The position numbers and the translations under genes are program-made. This document shows, piece by piece, positions 26,685 to 35,138 of a DNA stretch of 64,000 nt. Origin of the DNA: G965215145 sp965215145 (GTDB lineage Bacteria; Bacteroidota; Rhodothermia; Rhodothermales; JANQRZ01); NCBI GenBank assembly GCA_965215145.1, contig OZ244038.1, positions 2,976,001-3,040,000 of the forward strand, read 5' to 3'. Positions within the stretch are counted from its first letter, which is position 1, and each line of letters begins with the position of its first letter. Below the pieces are notes generated by a model. The model was not told where the DNA came from. It ran no database searches and saw only the letters and a list, made by a program, of their open reading frames with translations.

Positions 26685-28729
26685 CGGAGCAGCGTCACCC
26701 GCTGCGTTTGCACGGCCGTCCCCGTTTCGAGCCGGACGAGGTAGGTCCCGCTCGGCAGGCCCGCGGCGTCGAACGTGGCCTCGTGCTGGCCGGCCTCGAC
26801 CGTGCCGTCCACGAGCACGGCGACCTGACGCCCCAGCACGTCGTAGGCGGTGAGGCGGACGTGGGCCTCGACCGGGATTTCGTAGCGGAGTTGGGTCTGC
26901 GTGGCGAACGGGTTGGGCCACGGCGCCGCGAGCGCGAACGCCGCAGGACCCTCAACCCGAGCGCCAGCCGCCCACGTGTCGCCCGCCGTAACAGGCGCGC
27001 CGCTCCCGGCGTAGCTGGCCTCCCAGGCCGCCGGAGTGCCGGCCCCCGCAGCCGCCCGGCCGGCCGCCTTCGTCACGGCGAAGCCGCTCGAGCTCTCCAC
27101 GGCGTCGGGGAAGTTCCCGACGAACCCCGTGTAGACGTACGTGCCGGCGGGCGCTCCGGCGGGCACGCGCTGCGTCAGCGTCTTCGAGACCGTCTCGCCC
27201 GGGCCGAGCGTCACCGTCACCGGCCCCACGAGCGGCGCGGTGGCCGAGCCGTCCGGGAGCGTCGCCTGCGTCCACGCCTCGAACGTCTGCGTCTCGGCGC
27301 TCAGGTTCCTGAGCGTGGCGGTGAACGTGAAGGTGCCGCCGCCGGCGGGGACCGTCGGGTTGGGGGCGGCCGGACCGAGGGCGATGGTGACGGGGCTGGC
27401 CGCGCTGGCGAAGACGTAGACCCGCCCGGGGAAGGTGAGGCCGGCGAACCCCTCATGGCCTGCTCCGACGACGAGGTCCCCGCGGCCGTCGCCGTCGAGG
27501 TCTTCGATCCCGGCGAGGGCCTCGCCGAACTGCCCGCCGGGCTCCGCGTTCGGCGAAGCTAGCTCGTCGAGCAGCGCGCCTGTGACGCCGCTGAAGACGT
27601 AGGCCCGCCCCACCGAGAAGGGGCTCGAGCCGGGGTCCTCCTTCCGGGCCCCGATGAGGAGGTCCGGCCGGCCGTCGCCGTCGAGGTCCGGCACGCCGGC
27701 GACCGACTCGCCGAACTCCCCGCCGAGTTCCGCGTTGGGCGAAGCAAGCGGCGCGACGAGGCGGGTCCCGTCGGCGCCGCTGAAGACGTAGGCCCGCCCC
27801 GTGCCCGCCTGGTTCGGCGCGCCGGCCAGGATGTCCCCGCGGCCGTCGCCGTTGACGTCCTCCAGCCCCGCGACGGAGATATAACCGGGGAACGGCTCCC
27901 CCATTCCAATCGAGGGCTCGTCGATGGAGCCGATGAGAGCGCCAGTGGCGCCGGAGAAGGCGGAGATGCGGAAGGACTCCACGGCGATGGAGTAGTACCC
28001 GCTGAGCTCGACGTCGCGGTGCTCCGCGACGAGGAGGTCGGCCGTCCCATCCCCGTTGAGGTCCGGTACGCCCGCGACATCCTGCCCGAAGCGCCCGAAC
28101 TCCTCGGGGGCGATGGAGGAGAACTCGTAGAGGTGGGCGCCACTCGCCCCGCTGAAGAGGTAGGCCCGGCCGGCCTCCTCGAAGCCCATGTCCTCCTTGC
28201 TCGCCCCGACGAGGAGGTCCCCGCGGCCGTCGCCGTCCACGTCCGGCACCCCAGCGATGGAGCCGCCGAAGTTGACCCCTGCCTGCGGGTTCGGCGAGGC
28301 GAGTTCGTGGAGGAGGGTGCCGTCGGCCCCGCTGAAGAGGTACACCCGCGTTTCGAGCGACGCACTCACGAGGAGGTCGCCCCGGCCGTCGCCGTCGGTG
28401 TCGGGCACGCCGGCGACCTCGTAGCCGAAGTAGCCGTTGTAATTCGGGTTGGGCGAGTCGATCGAGTAGAGGAGCGCGCCCGTGGCGCCGGAGAAGACGT
28501 GGGCCCGCCCGTACTTGCCGTCGCCGTTCCCGTAGGGGTCCTCACTCTGAGCCCCGACGAGGACGTCGTCGACCCCGTCGCCGTCAACGTCCGGCACGGC
28601 GGCGACGGCGGTACCGAAGTACCCGGTGGATTGGGGGGTGGGGGATTCCAGCGTCTGGAGCGCCGTCTGCGCCCGGGCCGGCGCGGCGGCGAGGGCCACC
28701 GATGCGAGGAGAAGCAGGGGGAGCTTCAT
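26681..28729 (-). CDS. FG-GAP repeat (integrin alpha-like) T9SS cargo protein
   Basis: 682 residues from ATG 28729 (MKLPLLLLASVALAAAPARAQ). Seven or more blades follow, each with VAGVPDxDGDGRGDLLVGA and GRAYVFSGxxGxLLxxLxSPN motifs and putative calcium-binding DxDxDG loops. An Ig-like stretch (VPAGAPAGTYVYTGFVGNFPD) and a T9SS tail (PWPNPFATQ...YDVLGRQVAVLVDG...GTYLVRLETG) complete it. It is probably displayed at the surface, perhaps in adhesion. It is the intact paralogue of the IS-disrupted gene at 4670-7854. Confidence 0.92.
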   Translation of the reverse strand: MKLPLLLLASVALAAAPARAQTALQTLESPTPQSTGYFGTAVAAVPDVDGDGVDDVLVGAQSEDPYGNGDGKYGRAHVFSGATGALLYSIDSPNPNYNGYFGYEVAGVPDTDGDGRGDLLVSASLETRVYLFSGADGTLLHELASPNPQAGVNFGGSIAGVPDVDGDGRGDLLVGASKEDMGFEEAGRAYLFSGASGAHLYEFSSIAPEEFGRFGQDVAGVPDLNGDGTADLLVAEHRDVELSGYYSIAVESFRISAFSGATGALIGSIDEPSIGMGEPFPGYISVAGLEDVNGDGRGDILAGAPNQAGTGRAYVFSGADGTRLVAPLASPNAELGGEFGESVAGVPDLDGDGRPDLLIGARKEDPGSSPFSVGRAYVFSGVTGALLDELASPNAEPGGQFGEALAGIEDLDGDGRGDLVVGAGHEGFAGLTFPGRVYVFASAASPVTIALGPAAPNPTVPAGGGTFTFTATLRNLSAETQTFEAWTQATLPDGSATAPLVGPVTVTLGPGETVSKTLTQRVPAGAPAGTYVYTGFVGNFPDAVESSSGFAVTKAAGRAAAGAGTPAAWEASYAGSGAPVTAGDTWAAGARVEGPAAFALAAPWPNPFATQTQLRYEIPVEAHVRLTAYDVLGRQVAVLVDGTVEAGQHEATFDAAGLPSGTYLVRLETGTAVQTQRVTLLR

Positions 28730-28814
28730 GGCAGTAGGGGTTAGGGAAGGGTAAACCACTATAACGCAAGAACGCCGTTGAAGCAAGGGGTTAGCGCCTT
28801 TTTTTGGCCGTCTC

Positions 28815-30581
28815 TCAGACGGCTTCTGACAACAGCCCCTCAACCCCCTCCGACTCCGGCTCGGGGGCGCGGGGCATATCGGCCTCCGCGCAGCAGGCGG
28901 CGGCCACGCGGAGCACGGTGCCGGCCAGCGCGTCGGTCGAGTCGCCAGGGGACCAGTGGACAAGGCGCTCGCGGCCGGCGCGCTTCTTCTCGGCCTGGCG
29001 CACCCAGTAGGCGAGGATCCGCATCTCGTCGATCTCCGGGCGGCCGAGCGGGCGCGGCGCGGCGGTCTCGTCGAAGTGGCGGGCGAGCGCGTCGCGCAGC
29101 GCGTCGGCGGCCTCGGGCGGGGTGGGGACCTTGAGGCGAAGCTGCTCGGCGAGGCGGCCGTGGCGGAGCACGAACGCCTGCCCGCCGCCGCGCGCGTCGG
29201 GCTCGACGAGGACAGCGTGGAGGTCGTGGACGGGCCGGCCGAACGGGCGCTGCCGCGCGAGCATCCGCGTCAGCCGCGCGTGCTGGTCGCGGTACCACCC
29301 GGCCTGCTCGAACTCAAGCCGCTCGGCGGCCTCGTGCATCGCGGCCTCGACGGCGGCGAGGACCTCGTCGCCCTCCCCCCGCAGGAACGCCCGGACGCGC
29401 TCGACCTCGGCGGCGTACTCCGCGTCCTGCGTCCCCGTGCACGGCGCGATGCACCGGCCGATCTGCGCGTAGAGGCACGGCTGCCGCGCGGCCTCCGCCG
29501 CCTGCCATACGTTGGGGTCGCACGCCCGCAGCCCGAACAGCCGCCCGATCAGCTCGACCACCTCCTCGACCGAGCGGCGGCTCCCGACGGGCCCGTAGTA
29601 CTCGGCGCCGTCGGCGTCCAGCGTCTGGGTCCAGTCGAGGCGGGGGTAGGCGCTGTCCGCGTCGAGGCGGAGGAAGGGGTAGTCGCGGTAGCGGCGCTGC
29701 GCGCGGTTGTAGCGCGGCAGGAACGTCTTGATCCGCTTCGACTCGAGGAGCAGCGCGCCGAGCTCCGTCCCCGTCTCCTCCCACTCGACGACCCGGAGGT
29801 CGCGGACGAGCTTCCGTGTCTTCGCCGGGTGCGCGTCGATCCCCGAGAAGTAGGAGCGGACGCGGTTCGCCAGCACCTTCGCCTTGCCGACGTAGAGGAC
29901 CTCGCCGTTGCGGCGGCGGAAGGTGTAGACGCCGGGACGGTCGGGGACCGTCGGGAGCACGTCCTCGCGGATCTTCCGGACGTGCTTCGGCTCGCCGGTG
30001 GCGTCCTTGTAGCGCTTGCGCTGGAAGGCGACGAGGTCGTCCACCGTCTCCAGACCGAACCCGCTCTGGAGGCGTTCGAGGAAGCGCAGCAGGAGGTCGG
30101 CCGTGACCTCCGCGTCGCCGAGGGCGCGGTGGCGGGCGCGGTTGGGGATCCTGAAGTGGCGGGCGAGCGCGTCGAGCCCGCGCGAGGGGAGGCTCGGCAG
30201 GAGGCGCCGCGCGAGGCGGAGCGTGCAGACGGCCTCGTTCTCGATCGTCGGCAGCCCGGCCCGCTCCAGTTCGGCCTTGAGGAAGCGCGCGTCGAACGGG
30301 AGGTTGTGCGCGACGAGGACGCCGTCGCCGAGGAATTCGAGGAAGCCGGGGAGCACCTCCGCCGCCGGGGGCTCCCCGAACACCATCGCCGTCGAGATCC
30401 CGGTGATGTGGGTGATCCGGCGGGGCACGTGCCGCTGCGGGTCGAGCAGGTGCTGGAACGTCCCGACGACCTCGCCCCCGCGCACCTTCACGGCGCCGAC
30501 CTCGATGAGGCGGTCGCGGTCGGCCCGAGTCCCGGTGGTCTCGGTGTCGGTGACGACGAAGGTGGCGGCTTCGAGGTGCAC
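28815..30581 (-). CDS. DEDDh exonuclease fused to UvrC-like GIY-YIG nuclease
   Basis: 588 residues from a GTG at 30581. N-terminal DEDDh exonuclease (about 1-170) has TDTETTG, HNLPFDARFL and HRALGDAEVT, as in DNA polymerase III epsilon. A UvrC/Cho-like GIY-YIG domain follows (PGVYTFRRRNGEVLYVGKAKVLANRVRSYF), then a region with CDPNVW...CLYAQIGRCIAPC and a UVR-like FEQAGWYRDQ. The UvrC C-terminal RNase H-like half is missing. This is the Cho-like fusion architecture known from actinobacteria and others; a repair role is expected. The GTG start leaves a TAGATTC box 36 nt upstream; an in-frame start at 30635 would swallow it. Confidence 0.87.
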   Translation of the reverse strand: MHLEAATFVVTDTETTGTRADRDRLIEVGAVKVRGGEVVGTFQHLLDPQRHVPRRITHITGISTAMVFGEPPAAEVLPGFLEFLGDGVLVAHNLPFDARFLKAELERAGLPTIENEAVCTLRLARRLLPSLPSRGLDALARHFRIPNRARHRALGDAEVTADLLLRFLERLQSGFGLETVDDLVAFQRKRYKDATGEPKHVRKIREDVLPTVPDRPGVYTFRRRNGEVLYVGKAKVLANRVRSYFSGIDAHPAKTRKLVRDLRVVEWEETGTELGALLLESKRIKTFLPRYNRAQRRYRDYPFLRLDADSAYPRLDWTQTLDADGAEYYGPVGSRRSVEEVVELIGRLFGLRACDPNVWQAAEAARQPCLYAQIGRCIAPCTGTQDAEYAAEVERVRAFLRGEGDEVLAAVEAAMHEAAERLEFEQAGWYRDQHARLTRMLARQRPFGRPVHDLHAVLVEPDARGGGQAFVLRHGRLAEQLRLKVPTPPEAADALRDALARHFDETAAPRPLGRPEIDEMRILAYWVRQAEKKRAGRERLVHWSPGDSTDALAGTVLRVAAACCAEADMPRAPEPESEGVEGLLSEAV

Positions 30582-30617
30582 GGGGCGCGGGCGCGTGGGA
30601 GGGGCAAGGTGGAAGAT

Positions 30618-30624
30618 GAATCTA
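30618..30624 (-). promoter_or_regulatory. Putative -7 box for the DEDDh/GIY-YIG gene
   Basis: TAGATTC on the minus strand lies 36 nt before the GTG at 30581. Confidence 0.4.
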
Positions 30625-30681
30625 CCGGCTGCCAACGCTCTGGCAGCCTCGCTCGAATCTCTACCGGGGACGCCGGCTCGC

Positions 30682-30815
30682 GGCCCCCCGCTCGTCCGTC
30701 TGTCGCTCGGCTCAGAGATGGCTGTCCCCCTTCCGAAGGGGGACAGTCCGGCGCAGCCGGAGCACTTCGGTTACGCTCAGCACAGGCTCCGCGAACGCAA
30801 GCCGGACGGGGGGTC
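30682..30815. repeat. Family A nested palindrome, copy 2
   Basis: Inner palindrome at 30722-30746 (CTGTCCCCCTTC, C, GAAGGGGGACAG). Outer arms GGCCCCCCG at about 30682 and ACGGGGGGTC ending 30815. It lies between the phosphatase gene end and the nuclease gene start. Confidence 0.88.
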
Positions 30816-30837
30816 TGGATATCGCTGTAGCCCTTCT

Positions 30838-32196
30838 CTATTCCCCTTCGTCCGTCACCGCAGGCAGAGGTTCGGCGGCGACGGCGGGCTCGAACCCCAT
30901 CAGCGCGAAGAGCCGCCGGCCGACCTCGTCGTTGGGGAGGTGCCCGCGCAGCCGCTCGGCGCCCGGCCCGGCGGCGTAGAGCCCGACGTCCACGCCAGTG
31001 TGCCCACTCCCCGTCCACCCGATCCCCGAGCGCGGCGCGACGAGGGCCGCGAGCACGGCGCCGCCGTCGTAGGGGTCCGGCGTGGCGACGGCCGCCGCGA
31101 TGGCCGCGACCTCCTCCGCCGTGAGGCTGTCGGCGATGCCAGCGTCGCGGAGCACGTCGGCGGGGTCTCCCCCGGTGGCGATGCGGCGGCCGGCGCCCTC
31201 GAACGTGGCGGTGATGCCGTTGAGGTAGTCGGCATTCCAGGCGTAGATGCCGGCGCGGCCGAGCGTCATCCCGCCCGTCTCGTGGTCGGCGACGGAGACG
31301 ACCAGGGTGTGGCCGTCGGCCTCTGCGAAGTCGAGCGCGACCTGCACCGCATCGTCGTAGGCCAGCACATCGTGGAGGACGCCGGCGGGGTCGTTGCCGT
31401 GGCCGGCGTGGTCGATCCGGCTGCCCTCGACCATCAGGAAGAACCCCTCCTCCTGCCCACCCTCGCTCGCGACGAGGAGGCTAAGCGCCTTCGCGGTCAT
31501 CTCGGCCAGGGAGGGCTGCGTGGCCGGGTCGCGGTCGAGCTCGTAGTCGAGGTGGCTGTCGGCGAGGAGCGCAGCGGCGGGCGCGGCGGCGAGGGCGTCG
31601 AAACCGGCTCGGTCGGCGGCGACGGTGAAGCCCGCGGCCTCCATCTCCCCGGTGAGGTCGCGGCCGTCTTCCCGATTGCCGCCGGCGGCTTCGGGGAGGA
31701 AGAACGGGCGCCCGCCGCCGAGGAGGACCTCCACGCCCGAGGCGGCTAGTTGCGCGGCGATCTCCGCCTCCATCGCCCGCTGCGGGACGTGCGCGGCGAA
31801 CGAGGCCGGCGTCGCGTGCGTGATCCGGCTGGTGGCGACGAGGCCCGTAGCCATCCCCCGCGCCTCGGCCTCCTCCAGCAGCGTCCGGCAGGGCCGCCGC
31901 TCCGGGTCCACGGCGATGGCGCCGTTGTACGTCTTCAGCCCGCAGGCGTAGGCCGTCGCGCCGGCGGCTGAGTCCGTCACCCGCGTGTCCGTGGCCGCGG
32001 TGCCGACGGAGCCGACGAGGACGGCGTCGAGGGCGAGGGGCTCGCCGGTGGCCTCGCGCGCGAGCGTCGCGTAGCTCGGCCCGAACCCGTCGGCGATCAT
32101 GAGGATCAGGTTCTTCGGGCGCTCGGGCGCGTCGTCCTGCGCCACGGCCGGCGCGGCGAGAAGGACAGCGAGGAGGAAGAGGAAGCCGTGACGCAT
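30838..32196 (-). CDS. phoA: Alkaline phosphatase
   Basis: 452 residues with a signal peptide ending AVAQ. Metal- and phosphate-binding motifs are complete: MIADGFG (Asp36), TRVTDSAAGATAY with phosphorylated Ser76, SRITHATPASFAAHV, EGSRIDHAGHGND, VADHETGGM and GSGHTGVDVGLYA. It is a periplasmic or surface phosphomonoesterase releasing phosphate. The Arg of the E. coli DSAAsATA-R motif is not obvious, as in other bacterial variants. No Pho box was recognised. Confidence 0.93.
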   Translation of the reverse strand: MRHGFLFLLAVLLAAPAVAQDDAPERPKNLILMIADGFGPSYATLAREATGEPLALDAVLVGSVGTAATDTRVTDSAAGATAYACGLKTYNGAIAVDPERRPCRTLLEEAEARGMATGLVATSRITHATPASFAAHVPQRAMEAEIAAQLAASGVEVLLGGGRPFFLPEAAGGNREDGRDLTGEMEAAGFTVAADRAGFDALAAAPAAALLADSHLDYELDRDPATQPSLAEMTAKALSLLVASEGGQEEGFFLMVEGSRIDHAGHGNDPAGVLHDVLAYDDAVQVALDFAEADGHTLVVSVADHETGGMTLGRAGIYAWNADYLNGITATFEGAGRRIATGGDPADVLRDAGIADSLTAEEVAAIAAAVATPDPYDGGAVLAALVAPRSGIGWTGSGHTGVDVGLYAAGPGAERLRGHLPNDEVGRRLFALMGFEPAVAAEPLPAVTDEGE

Positions 32197-32242
32197 GGGT
32201 TTCGGGGAGGCGGGGGCAGGAAGCTACGGCGGGGATCAGCCT

Positions 32243-32346
32243 GGACCCCCGTTCGCACTGCGCCCCGCAAGCGGGACTTGCAGCTTCCGAAGGGGGACAG
32301 CCGCGCGCAGCCGGAGACGAAGGCGACGCAAGCCCGGCGGGGGGTT
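32243..32346. repeat. Family A nested palindrome, degraded copy 3
   Basis: Outer arms GGACCCCCG (32243) and CGGCGGGGGGTTC (ending 32346). Only the right inner arm CCGAAGGGGGACAG is intact; the left inner arm has decayed to TTGCAG. It sits upstream of phoA and mdh, which diverge. Confidence 0.75.
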
Positions 32347-32443
32347 CACCCCGGCAACGCGCGGACGAGAGCGGGCGCGTGGGAGTCGGCTAATCAGGCG
32401 GAGTTTCACGCGGCGGCGTCTGCGCTCCTTCCGGACCCCCCTC

Positions 32444-32451
32444 TATCTTCC
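32444..32451 (+). promoter_or_regulatory. Putative -7 box for mdh
   Basis: TATCTTCC lies 43 nt before the mdh ATG, followed by a pyrimidine-rich leader. Confidence 0.45.
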
Positions 32452-32486
32452 CATCACCCCTTCCCCTTCACCCATCCCCTCCAGTT

Positions 32487-33425
32487 ATGAAGGTCACCGT
32501 CATCGGCGCCGGCAACGTGGGCGCCACCGTAGCCGAGTGCGTCGCCCGCAAGGATATGGCGAACGAGGTCGTCCTCGTGGACATCCAGGAGGGCGTCGCC
32601 CAGGGCAAGGCCCTCGACCTCTGGGAGAGCGCGCCGATCCACCTCTTCGACACCGCGCTCTCCGGCGGCGGCGACTACGGCCTCACCGAGGGCTCCGACA
32701 TCTGCGTCATCACGGCCGGCCTCCCGCGCAAGCCCGGCATGAGCCGCGACGACCTCCTCGCCAAGAACGCGAGCATCGTCCGCAGCGTCACCGAGCAGTT
32801 CGTCGAGAAGAGCCCGAACGCGATCCTCATCGTCGTCTCGAACCCGCTCGACGTGATGACCTACGTGGCCTACATGACGAGCGGGTTCCCGAGCCAGCGC
32901 GTGATGGGGATGGCCGGCGTGCTCGACACGGCCCGCTACCGCGCCTTCCTCGCCACCGAGCTGAACGTCTCCGTCAAGGACATCCAGGCGATGCTCCTCG
33001 GCGGCCACGGCGACACGATGGTGCCGCTCCCGCGCTACACCACCGTCGCCGGCACGCCCGTCACGGATCTCCTCCCGGAGAGCCGGATCAACGAGATCGT
33101 GGAGCGGACGAAGAAGGGCGGCGGCGAGATCGTGGGGCTCATGGGGACCTCCGCGTGGTACGCGCCCGGCGCCGCGGCGGCCGAGATGGTCGAGGCCATC
33201 ATCAAGGACTCGAACCGGGTGCTCCCGGCGGCGGCCTACACCTCCGGCGAGTACGGCTGCGACGGCATCTTCATCGGCGTCCCGGTCAAGCTCGGCGCGG
33301 GCGGGGTGAAGGAGATCGTCGAGATCGAGCTCGACGAGGCGGAGCAGGCGCTGATGGACGAGTCGGCCGGGCACGTCCGGGCAAACATGGAGAACCTCCA
33401 GCGGATCGAGAAGGCCAACGCCTGA
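32487..33425 (+). CDS. mdh: Malate dehydrogenase
   Basis: 312 residues, LDH-like type. NAD-binding VIGAGNVGATVAECVARKD, substrate Arg loop PRKPGMSRDDLL, GMAGVLDTARYR and the catalytic HGDTMVPLPRY are all present. It interconverts malate and oxaloacetate in the TCA cycle. The Arg-Lys-Pro-Gly-Met-Ser-Arg loop indicates malate rather than lactate specificity. A strong inverted repeat after the stop probably terminates transcription. Confidence 0.96.
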   Translation: MKVTVIGAGNVGATVAECVARKDMANEVVLVDIQEGVAQGKALDLWESAPIHLFDTALSGGGDYGLTEGSDICVITAGLPRKPGMSRDDLLAKNASIVRSVTEQFVEKSPNAILIVVSNPLDVMTYVAYMTSGFPSQRVMGMAGVLDTARYRAFLATELNVSVKDIQAMLLGGHGDTMVPLPRYTTVAGTPVTDLLPESRINEIVERTKKGGGEIVGLMGTSAWYAPGAAAAEMVEAIIKDSNRVLPAAAYTSGEYGCDGIFIGVPVKLGAGGVKEIVEIELDEAEQALMDESAGHVRANMENLQRIEKANA

Positions 33426-33449
33426 TCCCCCACTTTCGCCGCAGACCTC

Positions 33450-33477
33450 GTAGGGGCGGTTCACGAACCGCCCCTAC
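33450..33477. terminator. Perfect inverted repeat between mdh and a T9SS pseudogene
   Basis: GTAGGGGCGGTTC and its exact complement flank a 2-nt loop. It sits 25 nt after the mdh stop and 6 nt beyond the convergent pseudogene end, so it could terminate both ways. A family B palindrome. Confidence 0.78.
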
Positions 33478-33482
33478 GTTGT

Positions 33483-34447
33483 TCACCGTCGGACGAGGCG
33501 AGCGGTAGTCGCGGCGCCCGCGTCGCCGGTGAGCCGGACGAGGTAGATGCCGGACGGGAACGCCCCGAGGTCGAGGCGGTGGCGGTGCTCGCCGGCCGGG
33601 AGCACGCCGAGGTCCGCGCGCTGCACCCGCCGGCCGAGGAGGTCGAACACCTCCAGGGCGACGGGCTGCGGGCGGTCGAGCGCGATGAGCGCCGTGGCTG
33701 GCCCCGCCGTCGGGTTCGGGTGGAGGCCGAGCGCGAGCGCCGCGGGTGGCGCGGCGTCCGGCGCGGCCGGCACGCTAGGCTCGAACCGGGGCGTCCCGAT
33801 CTCCTCGCCGTCATACCCGCCGGTGCGGGCGTAGTAAAGCGTGCTTTCGAAGTCGTTGCAGTCGCAATCGTCGGAATAGTAGAGGCGCGCAAGGCCGACA
33901 TCAGCGACGAACGCGTTGGCGTATACGTCGATGACCGAGCCCCACCTCACCTCCTTCACCGTTCCTCGGAGCGAGTCGGGCTCGCCGTCGCCGTCGTCCA
34001 AGAGGAAGCGTTCGTCGTAGCCTCCGAGAACCTCGGCGTAGTACCACCCGCCGCAGTCCTCAGCAGTGCCAAAGTCCGAGGCAAGTGAGCACGGGGAGAG
34101 CTGCCACCAGACGCGTTCCTCCCCCCACTGAACAGAGTAATAGAAGACGAGGGCGGAGTCACTGTCAAAGCGGACGGGCAGGGCGAACTCCTCCACCAGT
34201 GCGCCGTCCTCGTCGTACTCCCGGCTCCACCTGAAGCGTACTCCCGCCCCCCGACCGTGGTGTCCCCCCGGATCTCGATCCGGTACAGCGAGACGTTCCC
34301 GCGCGCGCTCACAGTCCGGTATTCTCAGGCATTCCCCTGGTCGAGGGGAAAATAGCGCGCCGGGTTCGTCGTGTCGGGGACGACCTCCTGTGCCGCAGCC
34401 GGGAGCGCGAGGGTGACGAGGACGGGAAGGAATAGCAGCCGTTTCAT
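33483..34447 (-). pseudogene. T9SS cargo gene with internal TGA and frameshift
   Basis: ATG 34447 begins a signal peptide (MKRLLFLPVLVTLALPAAAQ). After FPLDQGNA the frame meets TGA at about 34330, where homologous-looking text continues in the same frame as EYRTVSARGNVSLYRIEIRG, so the TGA probably replaces a Trp TGG. At about 34233 the reading must shift to continue as VRFRWSREYDEDG. The rest is an acidic beta-rich domain (LYYSDDCDCNDFESTLYYAR) and a T9SS tail (LHPNPTAGP...FDLLGRRVQRADLG...GIYLVRL). Two lesions make a functional product unlikely. Confidence 0.82.
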
Positions 34448-34511
34448 CTCTCCGTGGGCTAGCCGATACACGCCCAACGTAAGGAGTCCCCACGGAAAAG
34501 TCAACCCGGTT

Positions 34512-35105
34512 ATGCAGCCGCCTGCCGTCGCCCCCGACCCGCCCGCCGCTGAGCCCAGTGCGCTCGACCTCCTCCGGGCGGGCAAGGCGTACCGCGCCGA
34601 CGACCCCGAGCTCATCATGCTGCGCGGGCGTGCCCGCCGCCTCGCCCGCGAGTACAATGCGGCGCCCGAGGCCGAGCACACTCAGCGCCTCCGCCTGCTC
34701 GCCTCGCTCCTCGGCGCCGTCGGCGACGGCCCGGATGTGGACGCCCCGCTGTCCGTCGAGTACGGCCGCAACGTCTTCGCCGGGCGCCGGTTCGTGGCCG
34801 GCCCCAACTGCGTGCTCGTGGACGCTGGGCGGATCACGCTCGGCGACGACGTCCGACTCGGGCCGGGCGTCCACATCTACGCCGTCGCCCGGCCGCTCGA
34901 CCCGGCGCAGCGGGCCGAATCCTTCGAGCAAGCGGCCCCCGTCGTCATCGGAGACGGCGTGTGGATCGGGGGCGGCAGCATCATCAACCCCGGCGTCTCC
35001 ATTGGGGCGGGGACGATTATCGGGCCGGGCAGCGTGGTCCTCGAGGCGATCCCGGCGGGGGTCTTCGCCACCGGCAACCCGTGCCGCGTCGTGCGGGAAC
35101 TGTGA
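34512..35105 (+). CDS. Maltose/sugar O-acetyltransferase-like protein
   Basis: 197 residues. The N-terminal Mac-type segment (LLRAGKAYRADDPELIMLRGRARRLAREYNA) is followed by left-handed beta-helix hexapeptide repeats: GRITLGDDVRLGPGVHIYAV, PVVIGDGVWIGGGSIINPGVSIGAGTIIGPGSVV. The Mac/NodL/LacA family transfers acetyl from acetyl-CoA to a sugar hydroxyl; the true acceptor is unknown. The catalytic His of the HIY segment is present. It is divergent from the pseudogene at 34447, with 64 nt between. Confidence 0.86.
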   Translation: MQPPAVAPDPPAAEPSALDLLRAGKAYRADDPELIMLRGRARRLAREYNAAPEAEHTQRLRLLASLLGAVGDGPDVDAPLSVEYGRNVFAGRRFVAGPNCVLVDAGRITLGDDVRLGPGVHIYAVARPLDPAQRAESFEQAAPVVIGDGVWIGGGSIINPGVSIGAGTIIGPGSVVLEAIPAGVFATGNPCRVVREL

Positions 35106-35138
35106 CAGGCGCGGGGGGATAGCCGGCCGGCCCCTCTC

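Noticed and set aside
28795..28830. Intrinsic terminator after the nuclease gene
   Set aside because: The GCCGTCT/AGACGGC stem has its T-run on the wrong side for minus-strand transcription and precedes the stem on the plus strand.
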